DNA of 64,000 nucleotides. Origin: Peribacillus deserti. GTDB lineage: Bacteria; Bacillota; Bacilli; Bacillales; DSM-1321. The DNA lies in the NCBI RefSeq assembly GCF_016909175.1, contig NZ_JAFBFI010000001.1, positions 62,001 through 126,000 of the forward strand. The letters are read 5' to 3'. The notes beneath the pieces are model-generated. The model was not told the DNA's origin. It ran no database searches and worked only from the letters and a program-made list of their open reading frames with translations. The translations under genes were made by a program, and so were the position numbers. Positions 53,257-62,776 of this stretch are shown here, piece by piece; position 1 is the stretch's first letter; the number at the start of each line of letters is the position of its first letter.

Positions 53257-54261
53257 ATGTTCGCAAGAGATATAGGAATCGATCTTGGGACTGCCAATGT
53301 ACTTATACATGTGAAGGGTAAAGGGATCGTATTGAATGAACCGTCTGTAGTTGCCATCGATAAAAACACGAATCGTGTTCTTGCGGTCGGAGAAGAAGCA
53401 AGAAGAATGGTAGGGCGTACTCCTGGAAATATAGTGGCAATCCGTCCGCTGAAGGATGGAGTTATTGCTGATTTTGACATCACGGAATCGATGCTTAAGC
53501 ATTTTATAAATAAATTGAATGTAAAAGGGTTTTTATCTAAGCCCCGTATTTTGATTTGCTGCCCGACGAATATCACAAGTGTCGAGCAGAAAGCAATTAA
53601 AGAAGCAGCAGAGAAAAGCGGCGGCAAAAAGGTTTACCTTGAAGAAGAGCCAAAGGTTGCTGCAATCGGTGCGGGAATGGATATTTTCCAGCCTAGCGGT
53701 AATATGGTGGTTGATATTGGGGGAGGCACAACGGATGTTGCCGTTCTTTCTATGGGTGATATTGTAACATCTTCATCTATTAAAATGGCCGGAGATAAAT
53801 TTGACGCGGAAATTTTGAACTTTATTAAGCGCAAGTACAAACTATTGATCGGTGAACGTACTTCTGAAGAAATAAAGCTTAAAGTAGCGACTGTATTCTC
53901 TGGATCACGCCAGGAAGAAATCGACATCCGCGGACGGGATATGGTATCCGGACTTCCAAGAACGATCACAGTAAGATCAGATGAGATTAGCGGTGCTTTA
54001 AAAGAATCGGTTTCTCTAATCGTACAGGCAGCAAAAAGTGTGCTTGAACGCACACCGCCTGAACTATCAGCAGATATCATCGACCGCGGAGTTATCTTAA
54101 CCGGCGGAGGAGCCTTGCTTCATGGAATGGATCAGCTGCTGGCTGAAGAATTAAAAGTACCTGTATTAGTTGCAGAAAATCCTATGGATTGTGTAGCAAT
54201 AGGTACAGGAATGATGCTCGACAATATGGACAAACTGCCAAAACGCAGATTTGTAGTTTGA
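53257..54261 (+). CDS. mbl: MreB-like cell-shape protein Mbl
   Basis: Actin-like ATPase that organises cylindrical wall synthesis with MreB and MreBH. 334 residues: phosphate-1 motif DIGIDLGTANVLIHVKG, connect/phosphate-2 VVDIGGGTTDVAVLS, adenosine motif GVILTGGGALLHG. ATG 53257 gives the MFARDIGIDLG start; AAGGAGG lies 11 bases ahead. Its placement after spoIIID and before flagellar rod genes matches B. subtilis mbl rather than mreB, which sits in the mreBCD operon. Confidence 0.97.
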   Translation: MFARDIGIDLGTANVLIHVKGKGIVLNEPSVVAIDKNTNRVLAVGEEARRMVGRTPGNIVAIRPLKDGVIADFDITESMLKHFINKLNVKGFLSKPRILICCPTNITSVEQKAIKEAAEKSGGKKVYLEEEPKVAAIGAGMDIFQPSGNMVVDIGGGTTDVAVLSMGDIVTSSSIKMAGDKFDAEILNFIKRKYKLLIGERTSEEIKLKVATVFSGSRQEEIDIRGRDMVSGLPRTITVRSDEISGALKESVSLIVQAAKSVLERTPPELSADIIDRGVILTGGGALLHGMDQLLAEELKVPVLVAENPMDCVAIGTGMMLDNMDKLPKRRFVV

Positions 54262-54266
54262 ATGAA

Positions 54267-54326
54267 TAAGGGCCTGGTATTCTTTTTAAGGAAAGGCGCG
54301 GAACCAGGGCCCTTATTTTTTAAGGT
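54267..54326 (+). terminator. Terminator of mbl
   Basis: AATAAGGGCC-TGGT pairs with ACC-AGGGCCCTTATT (one bulged base), loop about 22 bases, then TTTTTT. Confidence 0.8.
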
Positions 54327-54514
54327 ATTTACCACAAAGCATCCACGGTTAAACTATATCTGCTAAAAAAATCCCCCATTTTCTCTTATCTTCTGAAAAA
54401 ACGTAATTTTACGGTAAAATACTCATGCTGTGCAGCCGATAATTACCTTATAATAGAATTAACTATGTCTTTGGAACGTTTTTAAAAATTTCTCATTCTA
54501 CATGAGGTGAATAT

Positions 54515-55354
54515 ATGCTAAGAGGCTTTTATACAGCGGCGTCCGGAATGCTTTCCCAGCAGCGCAGGACAGAAATGCTGACGAATAATATATCAAATGC
54601 GAGCACGCCTGGATTCAAGGCTGACCAATCTTCAATGAGGGCATTCCCTAAAATGTTCTTAAACAGAGTAGAAAGCCTGAACATTCCTGTGGAAAATAAG
54701 CTCACCCTTCCAACCAGCAAGAATATTGGAAATCTGAGTACAGGAGTTTATATGCAGGAAGCTATGCCTGACTTTGGCCAGGGAGATATAACCGAAACCC
54801 AAAGAAGTACAGATATAGCGCTTCAAGATATGACAACAGAGATTAACCCAGAAACCGGCCGTCCCGGGACGGCTTTGTTTTCAGTCTCGAATGCGAATGG
54901 GGAAATCAGATACACTCGAAACGGGAATTTTACACTTGATGCCGCAGGCTTTTTAACAGCACCAGGCGGCAATTATGTTCTCGATGATACCGGGAACCGG
55001 ATTCAGCTGCAAAGTGAAAATTTTACAGTAGGTGAAGATGGCGTTATTCAAGAGAATGACCAGAGAGTTTCAAGGCTTGGTATTATGTATACGGATGATC
55101 CTTATGGGCTTGTAAAAGAAGGAGACGGCCTGTTCAGGGCAGAGGGCGGCCAAAATATCCAGAGTGCATATGAAATGGAAAATGTTCCATTCAAACTGCA
55201 GCAGGGCTTTATTGAGCAATCCAATGTTGATGCATCTAGGACGATGACCGATATGCTGACAGCCTACCGTGCTTTTGAAGCAAACCAGAAAGTTCTGCAG
55301 GCATATGATAAAAGCATGGATAAAGCCGTGAATGAAATAGGGCGGATCGGTTAA
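54515..55354 (+). CDS. flhO: Flagellar basal-body rod protein FlhO
   Basis: FlgG/FlgF-family rod component. 279 residues with the N-terminal rod motif (GMLSQQRRTEMLTNNISNASTPGFKAD) and the C-terminal coiled segment (EQSNVDASRTMTDMLTAYRAFEANQKVLQAYD). It is paired with flhP, as in B. subtilis, where FlhO and FlhP form the distal rod. ATG behind CATGAGGTGA. Confidence 0.94.
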   Translation: MLRGFYTAASGMLSQQRRTEMLTNNISNASTPGFKADQSSMRAFPKMFLNRVESLNIPVENKLTLPTSKNIGNLSTGVYMQEAMPDFGQGDITETQRSTDIALQDMTTEINPETGRPGTALFSVSNANGEIRYTRNGNFTLDAAGFLTAPGGNYVLDDTGNRIQLQSENFTVGEDGVIQENDQRVSRLGIMYTDDPYGLVKEGDGLFRAEGGQNIQSAYEMENVPFKLQQGFIEQSNVDASRTMTDMLTAYRAFEANQKVLQAYDKSMDKAVNEIGRIG

Positions 55355-55438
55355 CATTTACTTTTCAGCTTATAAAAACTGCTTCCGGCCGACTTTGAGA
55401 ATTGCAGCATGCCCTGTGCATGAGGGGAGAAAAAGCAA

Positions 55439-56278
55439 ATGAATAGAGTAATGTTTACGGCAACGAATACACTAAGCCAGCTTCAAAAGAAGATGGATAT
55501 CATAAGCAATAACCTGGGGAATATAGAAACAACCGGGTATAAAAGAAAAGAAACCTACTTTAACGACCTTCTCGCCCAGGAATTCAAAAACCAGGGCCGT
55601 GATGATAAAGAAAAAGGCAGGCTTACGCCTATTGGGATCCGCATGGGTACTGGCGCTAAGATCAGCCAATCACGTTTAGTACTTACACAAGGAAGCCTTA
55701 AAACCACAGACAGGAACCTCGATGCGGCCCTGACAAAGAATGATCAGTTCTTTAAAATAAGAGGCGATCAAAATACGGTCCAGTTTACACGAGACGGTGC
55801 CTTTTATTTATCACCGACAGATGCCTCCGGAAATTCAATGGCACTTGTAACAGGCAATGGCCAGGCAGTTCTCGATGAGTTCGACAGACCTATTGTGATA
55901 GGTGGCGAAATCAATAACATTTCCTTCACTGAAAATGGACAGCTGAGAGCGGCCACAGAAAATAGAGGAGTACAAACCTTTGAACTGGGTATTATTTCTG
56001 TAAAAAAGCCCCAATTTTTAGAGCAGAAGGGTACGAATCTATATGCCCTTCCCCAGGGACTAAATACTCTCGGCGTAACAGAAGAGGAAGTTTTCACTAG
56101 ATTAGAAGGCGGACTAAGAGGAGAAATCTCCATGCAGCAAGGCGTTCTAGAGAACTCCAATGTCGAGCTTTCAAAGGAAATGACCGATCTCATGAACGTC
56201 CAGAGATCCTACCAATTCCAGGCGCGTACCATTACAATGGCTGATCAAATGGCAGGCCTTGTAAACGGAATCCGCTAA
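55439..56278 (+). CDS. flhP: Flagellar basal-body rod protein FlhP
   Basis: Second FlgG-family rod component, 279 residues, with the N-terminal LQKKMDIISNNLGNIETTGYKR and the C-terminal LENSNVELSKEMTDLMNVQRSYQFQARTI. The middle part (about 70-200) differs from FlhO. Located 85 bases after flhO; ribosome site GAGGGGAGAAAA. Confidence 0.94.
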   Translation: MNRVMFTATNTLSQLQKKMDIISNNLGNIETTGYKRKETYFNDLLAQEFKNQGRDDKEKGRLTPIGIRMGTGAKISQSRLVLTQGSLKTTDRNLDAALTKNDQFFKIRGDQNTVQFTRDGAFYLSPTDASGNSMALVTGNGQAVLDEFDRPIVIGGEINNISFTENGQLRAATENRGVQTFELGIISVKKPQFLEQKGTNLYALPQGLNTLGVTEEEVFTRLEGGLRGEISMQQGVLENSNVELSKEMTDLMNVQRSYQFQARTITMADQMAGLVNGIR

Positions 56279-56395
56279 ATAGAGCCGGGCTAAAAAAACC
56301 GCAGGCCTATTAAAGAAACAATCCTGATTAACAAAAGCGATCCAGACAGGTATAATAGACCGGAAAGCCGGGTAAGAAGGAGAGGCATCAGAAGG

Positions 56396-56659
56396 ATGGA
56401 ACCAATGAGCGTATCTAGAGAAGAATATAAAAAAGAAAAAGAAAAAAAAGAAACAAAACCCCAATCAGGCCGAAAGATCAGGGTCCGCCTCATCCCGATA
56501 TGGCTCCGTCTTATTATCATAATAGCGTTAATCGCAGTCTCCACTATTGCAGGAGCTTTAGTAGGCTACAGCATGCTGGGTGACGGCAGCCCTGGCGATG
56601 TATTTAAAAAAACAACCTGGACCCATATTGGGGAACTGGTGAATAAAGACGCACAGTAA
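56396..56659 (+). CDS. EpuA-like small membrane protein
   Basis: About 87 residues: a highly charged N-terminus (EEYKKEKEKKETKPQSGRKIRVRLIPIWLR), one membrane helix (about 41-62), and GYSMLGDGSPGDVFKKTTWTHIGELVNKD outside. This is the layout of the EpuA family, often mis-annotated as an RNA polymerase beta subunit. Function unknown. The start may also be ATG 56405. Ribosome site AAGGAGAGG. Confidence 0.78.
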   Translation: MEPMSVSREEYKKEKEKKETKPQSGRKIRVRLIPIWLRLIIIIALIAVSTIAGALVGYSMLGDGSPGDVFKKTTWTHIGELVNKDAQ

Positions 56660-56683
56660 GAGAGGGATAACCTCTCTTTTTTA
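56658..56683 (+). terminator. Terminator of the EpuA-like gene
   Basis: AAGAGAGG/CCTCTCTT stem with a five-base loop, then TTTT. Confidence 0.88.
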
Positions 56684-56842
56684 TTTGGCGATTTTTGATT
56701 TGATGCATAAACAGAAACGATTTTATTAAATTCCGGTCGCATATCTTCTATATCTTCTGGTCTTTTACCAATTTTTTCAGGATAGCACGTCGCAAGAAAA
56801 ACTTTATAATTATAGAGTTAATAAATAAGAGGATGTGACACG

Positions 56843-57820
56843 ATGAAAAAAAAAGCTTTCAGCTTTTTTGCTGTACTACTAATCTTTCTTCTTTCAGTTG
56901 GAAACTTTGCACAAGCAGCACCTTATACTGTACAATCCGGGGATACTCTCTGGAAAATTGCATCAAAAAATCGTATGACTGTCGAAAAGCTGGTAAATCA
57001 TAATAAGTTGACTTCTACGTTGGTAGGTGTGGGACAAAAATTGGATATTCCAGAAGCAAGCATATACAAAGTGGCTTCGGGGGATACCTTTTATAAAATT
57101 TCTGTTAAATTAGGAATTTCTGCATCACATCTCAAAGAGGCAAACCTGCAAATAACAGATCCGAATAGAATTTATCCAGGCCAGATTTTAAATGTTCCGG
57201 ACAAATCTTACTCAGGTATGATCTATATGGGCCCCAGCAGCAAAAAAGTTATCGCCCTTACCTTCGATGATGGACCAGAGGACGTTTATACCCCTCAAAT
57301 CTTAAATATATTAAAATCCAAAAATATAAAGGCAACCTTCTTTGCGATGGGACAGCAAGTAAAGGCATATCCTGACTTGCTAAAACGGATTAATTCAGAA
57401 GGCCATGCCATTGGCAACCATACATGGTATCATCCTAATATTACATCTTTAACGGATTCACAGTTAATTCAAACCGTACAGTCCACTACCGACGAGATTG
57501 AAAAAGTTACAGGAGTTAAGACAAACTTTTTCAGACCGCCATACGGGGCAATCAATGATAATCAGATTGATACCCTAAATAATTTAGGATATCAATCCAT
57601 TTCATGGACGATTGATTCCTATGACTGGAGTGGTGCTTCGGCAAATGTCATTTTATCAAGGGTTAATGCAAGAGCCGTACCAGGCGGAATTGTTTTATTA
57701 CATAACTTTAAAGATGCTCGTAAATTAGATGGAATGATAGAGGCGCTGCCTAAAATGATTGATAACTTACGTGCACAGGGATATCAATTTGTTACAATAC
57801 CGGAGCTATTAGAAAAATAA
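56843..57820 (+). CDS. Secreted LysM-polysaccharide deacetylase
   Basis: 325 residues. Signal peptide at about 1-26 (cleavage after AQA), two LysM peptidoglycan-binding repeats (about 27-71 and 75-119), and a NodB carbohydrate-esterase-4 domain with LTFDDGPE (metal and base Asp), HTWYHPN (metal His pair) and FRPPYG. It likely removes acetyl groups from cell-wall glycan, either GlcNAc or MurNAc. In B. subtilis flhP is followed closely by fabZ, so this gene and its neighbour are additions here. AAGAGGATGTG ribosome site. Confidence 0.93.
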   Translation: MKKKAFSFFAVLLIFLLSVGNFAQAAPYTVQSGDTLWKIASKNRMTVEKLVNHNKLTSTLVGVGQKLDIPEASIYKVASGDTFYKISVKLGISASHLKEANLQITDPNRIYPGQILNVPDKSYSGMIYMGPSSKKVIALTFDDGPEDVYTPQILNILKSKNIKATFFAMGQQVKAYPDLLKRINSEGHAIGNHTWYHPNITSLTDSQLIQTVQSTTDEIEKVTGVKTNFFRPPYGAINDNQIDTLNNLGYQSISWTIDSYDWSGASANVILSRVNARAVPGGIVLLHNFKDARKLDGMIEALPKMIDNLRAQGYQFVTIPELLEK

Positions 57821-57838
57821 AAATCAGTCTTTAAACAC

Positions 57839-57880
57839 CGTCCTGTTTATCTCATAAATTAATAGGACGGTTTTTTTCTT
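57839..57880 (+). terminator. Terminator of the deacetylase gene
   Basis: CCGTCCT pairs with AGGACGG across a 19-base AT-rich loop, then seven T. Confidence 0.82.
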
Positions 57881-57908
57881 ATATATCTAAAATCATAAAT
57901 TATAATTT

Positions 57909-58130
57909 CACCTCATAAACGGCAAGATGGAGGCTGACAGAGTCCGAATGTAAAACCCTTTTTGACTCTCCGATATTAATTCCTGGAAGTTAGCACATAA
58001 GGATGCACATAAATGTTTAAGCTAGCCACGTAAATAACCCCATAAACTGCAAATTGGCGGCTGGCAGGGTCCAGATGTAAATCCTTATTGGCTCCCAGCC
58101 ATAAACCGGAAGTAAGCCCCGATTAAATAA
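57909..58130. repeat. Two imperfect copies of an ~85-bp repeat
   Basis: Copy 1 from CATAAACGGCAAGATGG (about 57915) and copy 2 from CATAAACTGCAAATTGG (about 58051) both continue GGCTG-CAG-GTCC-ATGTAAA-CC and end in GGAAGT-AGC. No coding frame; the rest of this ~500-base gap shows nothing else. Confidence 0.7.
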
Positions 58131-58318
58131 AGACCTACTACATAATTAACATTTTTGGAAAACCAATTTTTCTTACCCGAACGACCTTAAATACTATTCA
58201 AATTAAGCATCATCCAACACAAATCCACTAAAGTTAGTACTTAGTCCTAAAACCAGCTTTTAGTTTTTTCTTTATTCATGTTAAGATAGAGAAAATGAAA
58301 ACCGTTGGAGGTTATACC

Positions 58319-58753
58319 ATGCTTGATGTGTCGCAAATTAAAGAAATCATACCGCACCGCTATCCTTTTTTGCTGGTCGACAAAATTATAGAGATGGAAG
58401 AAGGAGTCAGGGCGGTTGGGATTAAGAATGTGACGGCAAATGAGGAATTTTTTAATGGCCATTTTCCAGACTATCCGGTTATGCCAGGAGTATTGATTGT
58501 TGAGGCTTTGGCTCAGGTGGGAGCTACTGCTATGCTGATCAAAGAAGAAAATCGCGGTCGCCTTGCTTTTTTTGCAGGGATTGATAGCTGTCGTTTTAAA
58601 AAACAGGTGAGACCTGGCGATCAGCTGAGGTTAGAGGTAGAAATCGTACGTCTTCGCGGTCCGATTGGCAAAGGCAAAGCTGTTGCTAAAGTCGATGGAG
58701 AAGTGGCTTGTGAAGCCGAAATTACGTTCGCATTGGGAGAAAAGCAAGAATAA
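58319..58753 (+). CDS. fabZ: 3-hydroxyacyl-ACP dehydratase FabZ
   Basis: Dehydrates 3-hydroxyacyl-ACP in fatty-acid elongation. 144 residues, hot-dog fold, with [13 protein letters not shown] and the catalytic His and Glu in [26 protein letters not shown] 58319 follows TTGGAGG; the in-frame ATG 58295 lies before that site. Confidence 0.97.
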   Translation: MLDVSQIKEIIPHRYPFLLVDKIIEMEEGVRAVGIKNVTANEEFFNGHFPDYPVMPGVLIVEALAQVGATAMLIKEENRGRLAFFAGIDSCRFKKQVRPGDQLRLEVEIVRLRGPIGKGKAVAKVDGEVACEAEITFALGEKQE

Positions 58754-58893
58754 ATTTTTATAAAAATTTTTCCAGAAATACTGTTTAGAAGTGCTACTTT
58801 GGTGATATTATAGGAGTGTAGGTTAATAGCAAATTCATTTACTCAACATGAAAAAAAATATGGTCTGGTAAGCCATAGATTCTCCCAAAAAAG

Positions 58894-58917
58894 GAGCTGG
58901 TCTGCATTGCAGGCCAG
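58894..58917 (+). terminator. Hairpin after fabZ
   Basis: 10-bp stem GCTGGTCTGC/GCAGGCCAGC (one G-T pair), three-base loop, followed by TTTACTACTTTC; a weak terminator. Confidence 0.6.
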
Positions 58918-58932
58918 CTTTACTACTTTCTA

Positions 58933-58978
58933 AAGCGAAAAAGGGAAGGGGCATATATGCCTCTTCCCTTTTTCGCTT
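58933..58978. terminator. Long near-perfect palindrome at the end of the large subtilase
   Basis: 46 bases form a single stem: AAGCGAAAAAGGGAAG pairs with CTTCCCTTTTTCGCTT, with GGCATA/TATGCC closing the centre. It reaches into the stop codon region of the minus-strand gene and probably terminates it. Confidence 0.75.
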
Positions 58979-61900
58979 ATTTAAGGGTTACCTTCAACTC
59001 ATAAGGTTTGACGGATGAATTGCCGAAATAATCACGGACTTTGATATGGTAAGTACCTTTTTTCAGAGTTCTTACCAGCGTCTCATTATCGCCTTCAGGG
59101 TAATAGTCAGCCATATTCAGCAGCTTTCCGTTTTGAAATAGAGACAGCGACATATCTGATTCAATTCCGGCGGACAGGTCGATTTTTACAGAAGTGTCCT
59201 TTTTAAGGGTAAGCACATACCAGTCTTCATCACCGAATTTGACGCCTGCATTTAAATAGCCGCTGGCTTTAAGCTCTTTGCTATTCACTGCTTTTAGGGC
59301 GATCGGTTTAGAAGGTTTGTTATTTGTAATAACAGATTTTGCATCTTCATCTGCTGTTTTGGCTGCGGCAATAGTCAGGTTGTATGGAACCAGGCTTAAT
59401 GTGCCTCCATCAATATATTGGTCTAACACGATAAAGTATTTCTTACCAGCTGCTGCCTTAAAGGAACCATAAGTGGTTCCTGAATCGGCACCTGAATCGA
59501 TGATGGAATAGTTCTCATAGTCAGCGCTGTCATATTTTCTGTTGCGGTTCACGTCTTCAATAATAACTGGTATTTTGTAAACCTTATTAAACAATTCCTT
59601 TGGCAGCTTAGCCTGCAGTGCAGGATTGACTGTTCCGTTTTCAGCCAGGACGCTATAAACGCCTGTTTTAGCAGGGGAGAAGTAAAAAGCATCGGTATCC
59701 CCAGGCATTGCAAAGTTACCTGTTACTTTTCCATCTGCCGGCAGGTTTTTCACCTGATCCTTCATTAGATCATTGTCTTCATATTTATCTGATTGATCAG
59801 CATAAATGTAAGAAGAGGAAATGTTGTATTTTTGATAAGAAAAGTCGTTTTCAAAGAAGTTTGGGCTGACCTGCAAGAAGTAGGTTTCACCTTTTTTTAG
59901 CCCGGTCGTGATCTGGCTGTTCAAACTTCCCATGCCGCTCCAGTTTAAATTATCACCCACATAGGCGAAAGTTGGAATGACTTTTCCATCCTCCAGCTTC
60001 TCGGTCGTTAACCGCATGATTTCGACTAAGAAAGACTGGCCATTTACCTTTGGAATATTAAATTTGTATATCCCCGATTTTTCAGCCTGGAAAGTGAATA
60101 TATCAGAATCATTGTGATCTTGCAGCGTTCCGGCAGCCGATTGGCCTAATGTATATGGACGTGCTGATTCCTTATATTGCTCAATTCTTCTCTCGAAATA
60201 TAGGATCTCATCTTCCATATCATATCTTCCATCTCCGTTTAAATCGCTATCTCCTTCTTCGCCTTCTTCACCTTCTTGAATCGGGTAGCCGTCTTCGTCA
60301 GGAGTAAACTCAGATGAAGATAAGCTTAACGTATAAGGAGTCAGAGATGACTCTGGTTCTAGATTGGTTTCAAAAACAGGACCAAAGAAGAAAAAGAAGT
60401 TTTCCTCTGTTAATTCAGGTTTATTAGATACCTTTACAATGTATTTCATATCTTTTTCGCCTTTGAAATATAGAGATTCTCCTTCACCAGCTCCGCCTCT
60501 GTTGCTGGTAAAGTCACCAGGCATTCCATTTTCGCCTTCCAGCATTTCCTTCAGCATCTGCAATTTTTCTTCATCATTCATAACTGGCTCTCCGGGTTCT
60601 TGGGGAGGAAAAAGGGAATCTTCACGATACACATTGATAGAGCTGTTTACTCCGGCCACTCCAGAAACCTTAAGGTTGAACAGATTTTCGCCGTCAGCCT
60701 TGAAGGTGAAATAATCATGATCGATTTTGTCTGCTCCGGCAAACGTATGATCTGAATTGCTGAATGGCACTGAAGTGATGGCAGTCATATTAGTCAGTGT
60801 GGATGCATCCTCAGGAAGTGCGTCTGATTTTGAAACCTGCAGCGTATAATGATTTTTCTTGGCTGAAGAGCTGTCATAATTGCCATTTACATCTTTTACG
60901 CCGATCGCCATGGTACCTGTAAACGGTGCTTTAATGAGTTTAGCCTCACTTTTGCCATCCCGAACAGAATCAAGCATAAGGGTTTGTGACTGGTTGGTTC
61001 CGAAAAATTTGACTGTCAGCTTATGGTCATATTGAGCCGCGGTTTTTAGGGCAGTCTGAATATACTCTCCTTCTTTTACTTTAAATTGAATCCAATGCTG
61101 TTCGGCAGGCTGAGTGAAAGCTTTCGTAACAGCAAGTGGCTCTGAGGTTCCAACAGAAGCTGCCTCATTTAAAATTTCTTTATCTGTCCATGTTTTAGTT
61201 ACAGTTTTCGGAACAGATTTAACATTATAAGCTAAAGCGGATACAGGATTCACAAGTCCGTTTCCAAATTTTGTATCATAACCTTTTGCTCCCATGTCCT
61301 GGGCTGTCGTTTTCAAGATAAACTCGACCCCTGCAGGTGTAAGAGAAGGGTTTTTCGCTAGGACGAGGGAAGCGACTCCGGCTACAACAGGCGAAGCCAT
61401 GGACGTTCCGCTCATATTTCGGAAGCTGGACAATTTTTCTGCTTCATAAATGGAAGAATACACTTCTTCCCCAGGAGCTACGATGTCAACAGTTGGTCCA
61501 AAGTTAGAATAAGAAGAAAGGCTCTTCTTGCTATTTATGGAGCCAACGCTAATAACGCCTTCATAGGAAGCAGGATAGCTCGGCATATCCCATGCTTCAT
61601 TTCCGGCAGCAGCGACTATTGTAATGCCCTTACTAATCGCTTTCTGGACAGTTTCCTCGAGCAGAGGAGAAGGTGCATATGAACCGAGGCTCATATTAAT
61701 CACTTTAGCTCCCTGCTCGATCGCCTTATCTATGGCTTGAGCTATCGTGTAATCATTGGTCGACCAAGATCTTCCGAACACATCTATGGACAAAATATCA
61801 GCGTTAGGATTGATACCATAGCCGCCGACTCCGTTATTCTTTTCACCAGCGATAATACCCGCTACATGTGTTCCATGGCTGTCAGGCTGCCCTGGGTTGG

Positions 61901-62492
61901 CAGGGTTTAATATGTTAACGCTGCTGATGACTTTACTTTTCAGCTCAGGATGCTTAACATCAATCCCTGTATCAATGACGGCTACCTTAACCTTCCTGGT
62001 TCCTGCAAGGGATTGTGCCTTGTTGATCTGCAGCATGGAATTTACATACTGCTTGTACGCTTTCGGGTCCGGATTGCCGAACTTTTGAAAAAGCACTGAT
62101 GGCTGGGCAGAAATGACTGCATCATTTTTCAAGTAGGCTTTCAGTGCCTTTTCCTGTGCTGCTTTATTTTTTACTTTTACCACTACATATTTAAGAGAGC
62201 TATCCTGCTTTAGAATCGTTGCGCCTAGGCGGGAGTGCTGAGTTCTGGATAGAGGATTTTTATATTTAATAATGATGGTATCTTCACTAAATTGAGGTTT
62301 TTGTTCCTTTTCAGATCCAAGGCTGCGGGCATCCGATATGGATTTGAATTGCCGCGTACCGCTATCATACTTTCCTGAAAGGACATTTTTTGATTGATTT
62401 AAGTCCGTTTGAAGGCTCGCGCTGGCTGCTCCCGGCAGCAATAGTCCGGCGCAAACACTGAAGAGAGCCATATTTTTTACTAATTTTTTCAT
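58977..62492 (-). CDS. Large secreted subtilisin-like protease with C-terminal pre-peptidase-type domains
   Basis: 1171 residues. Signal peptide at about 1-25 (GAASA), inhibitor I9-type propeptide (about 70-137), then an S8 catalytic domain with Asp174 (VIDTGID), His206 (SHGTHVAG) and Ser364 (SGTSMASP). The ~750 residues that follow contain several beta-rich repeats of the PPC type (PYTLSLS..., DHDYFTFKADGENLF, DTDAFYFSPAKTGVYSV). Two EF-hand/dockerin-like loops (DLNGDGRYDMED and DVNRNRKYDSAD) suggest Ca2+ binding. The acidic linker EGEEGEEGDSD precedes the first. It probably acts outside the cell; substrate unknown. Confidence 0.9.
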   Translation of the reverse strand: MKKLVKNMALFSVCAGLLLPGAASASLQTDLNQSKNVLSGKYDSGTRQFKSISDARSLGSEKEQKPQFSEDTIIIKYKNPLSRTQHSRLGATILKQDSSLKYVVVKVKNKAAQEKALKAYLKNDAVISAQPSVLFQKFGNPDPKAYKQYVNSMLQINKAQSLAGTRKVKVAVIDTGIDVKHPELKSKVISSVNILNPANPGQPDSHGTHVAGIIAGEKNNGVGGYGINPNADILSIDVFGRSWSTNDYTIAQAIDKAIEQGAKVINMSLGSYAPSPLLEETVQKAISKGITIVAAAGNEAWDMPSYPASYEGVISVGSINSKKSLSSYSNFGPTVDIVAPGEEVYSSIYEAEKLSSFRNMSGTSMASPVVAGVASLVLAKNPSLTPAGVEFILKTTAQDMGAKGYDTKFGNGLVNPVSALAYNVKSVPKTVTKTWTDKEILNEAASVGTSEPLAVTKAFTQPAEQHWIQFKVKEGEYIQTALKTAAQYDHKLTVKFFGTNQSQTLMLDSVRDGKSEAKLIKAPFTGTMAIGVKDVNGNYDSSSAKKNHYTLQVSKSDALPEDASTLTNMTAITSVPFSNSDHTFAGADKIDHDYFTFKADGENLFNLKVSGVAGVNSSINVYREDSLFPPQEPGEPVMNDEEKLQMLKEMLEGENGMPGDFTSNRGGAGEGESLYFKGEKDMKYIVKVSNKPELTEENFFFFFGPVFETNLEPESSLTPYTLSLSSSEFTPDEDGYPIQEGEEGEEGDSDLNGDGRYDMEDEILYFERRIEQYKESARPYTLGQSAAGTLQDHNDSDIFTFQAEKSGIYKFNIPKVNGQSFLVEIMRLTTEKLEDGKVIPTFAYVGDNLNWSGMGSLNSQITTGLKKGETYFLQVSPNFFENDFSYQKYNISSSYIYADQSDKYEDNDLMKDQVKNLPADGKVTGNFAMPGDTDAFYFSPAKTGVYSVLAENGTVNPALQAKLPKELFNKVYKIPVIIEDVNRNRKYDSADYENYSIIDSGADSGTTYGSFKAAAGKKYFIVLDQYIDGGTLSLVPYNLTIAAAKTADEDAKSVITNNKPSKPIALKAVNSKELKASGYLNAGVKFGDEDWYVLTLKKDTSVKIDLSAGIESDMSLSLFQNGKLLNMADYYPEGDNETLVRTLKKGTYHIKVRDYFGNSSVKPYELKVTLK

Positions 62493-62776
62493 AATCTTCC
62501 CCCGAAATATAATTTTTGAACAGAGTAAAGTCTATGTAGATATCTTAGACGTTAAGCTCCTCTCTTTCTTTTAAAAGTAAATGTACAACTAATAGACGTG
62601 AGAAACTGGAAAAAGTTTCATGTAATTTAAATTCTACATATCTTTTGGAAATTCCTGTATTTTTATTTCGGCATATTTACCTATTTAATGCATTTTGCTT
62701 AATATTTTTTATTCCAACCGGAAACGATAAGGAAAGACCAAAAAGGTCCTTAACCTTGGTGAAAGGAGGTACACAT

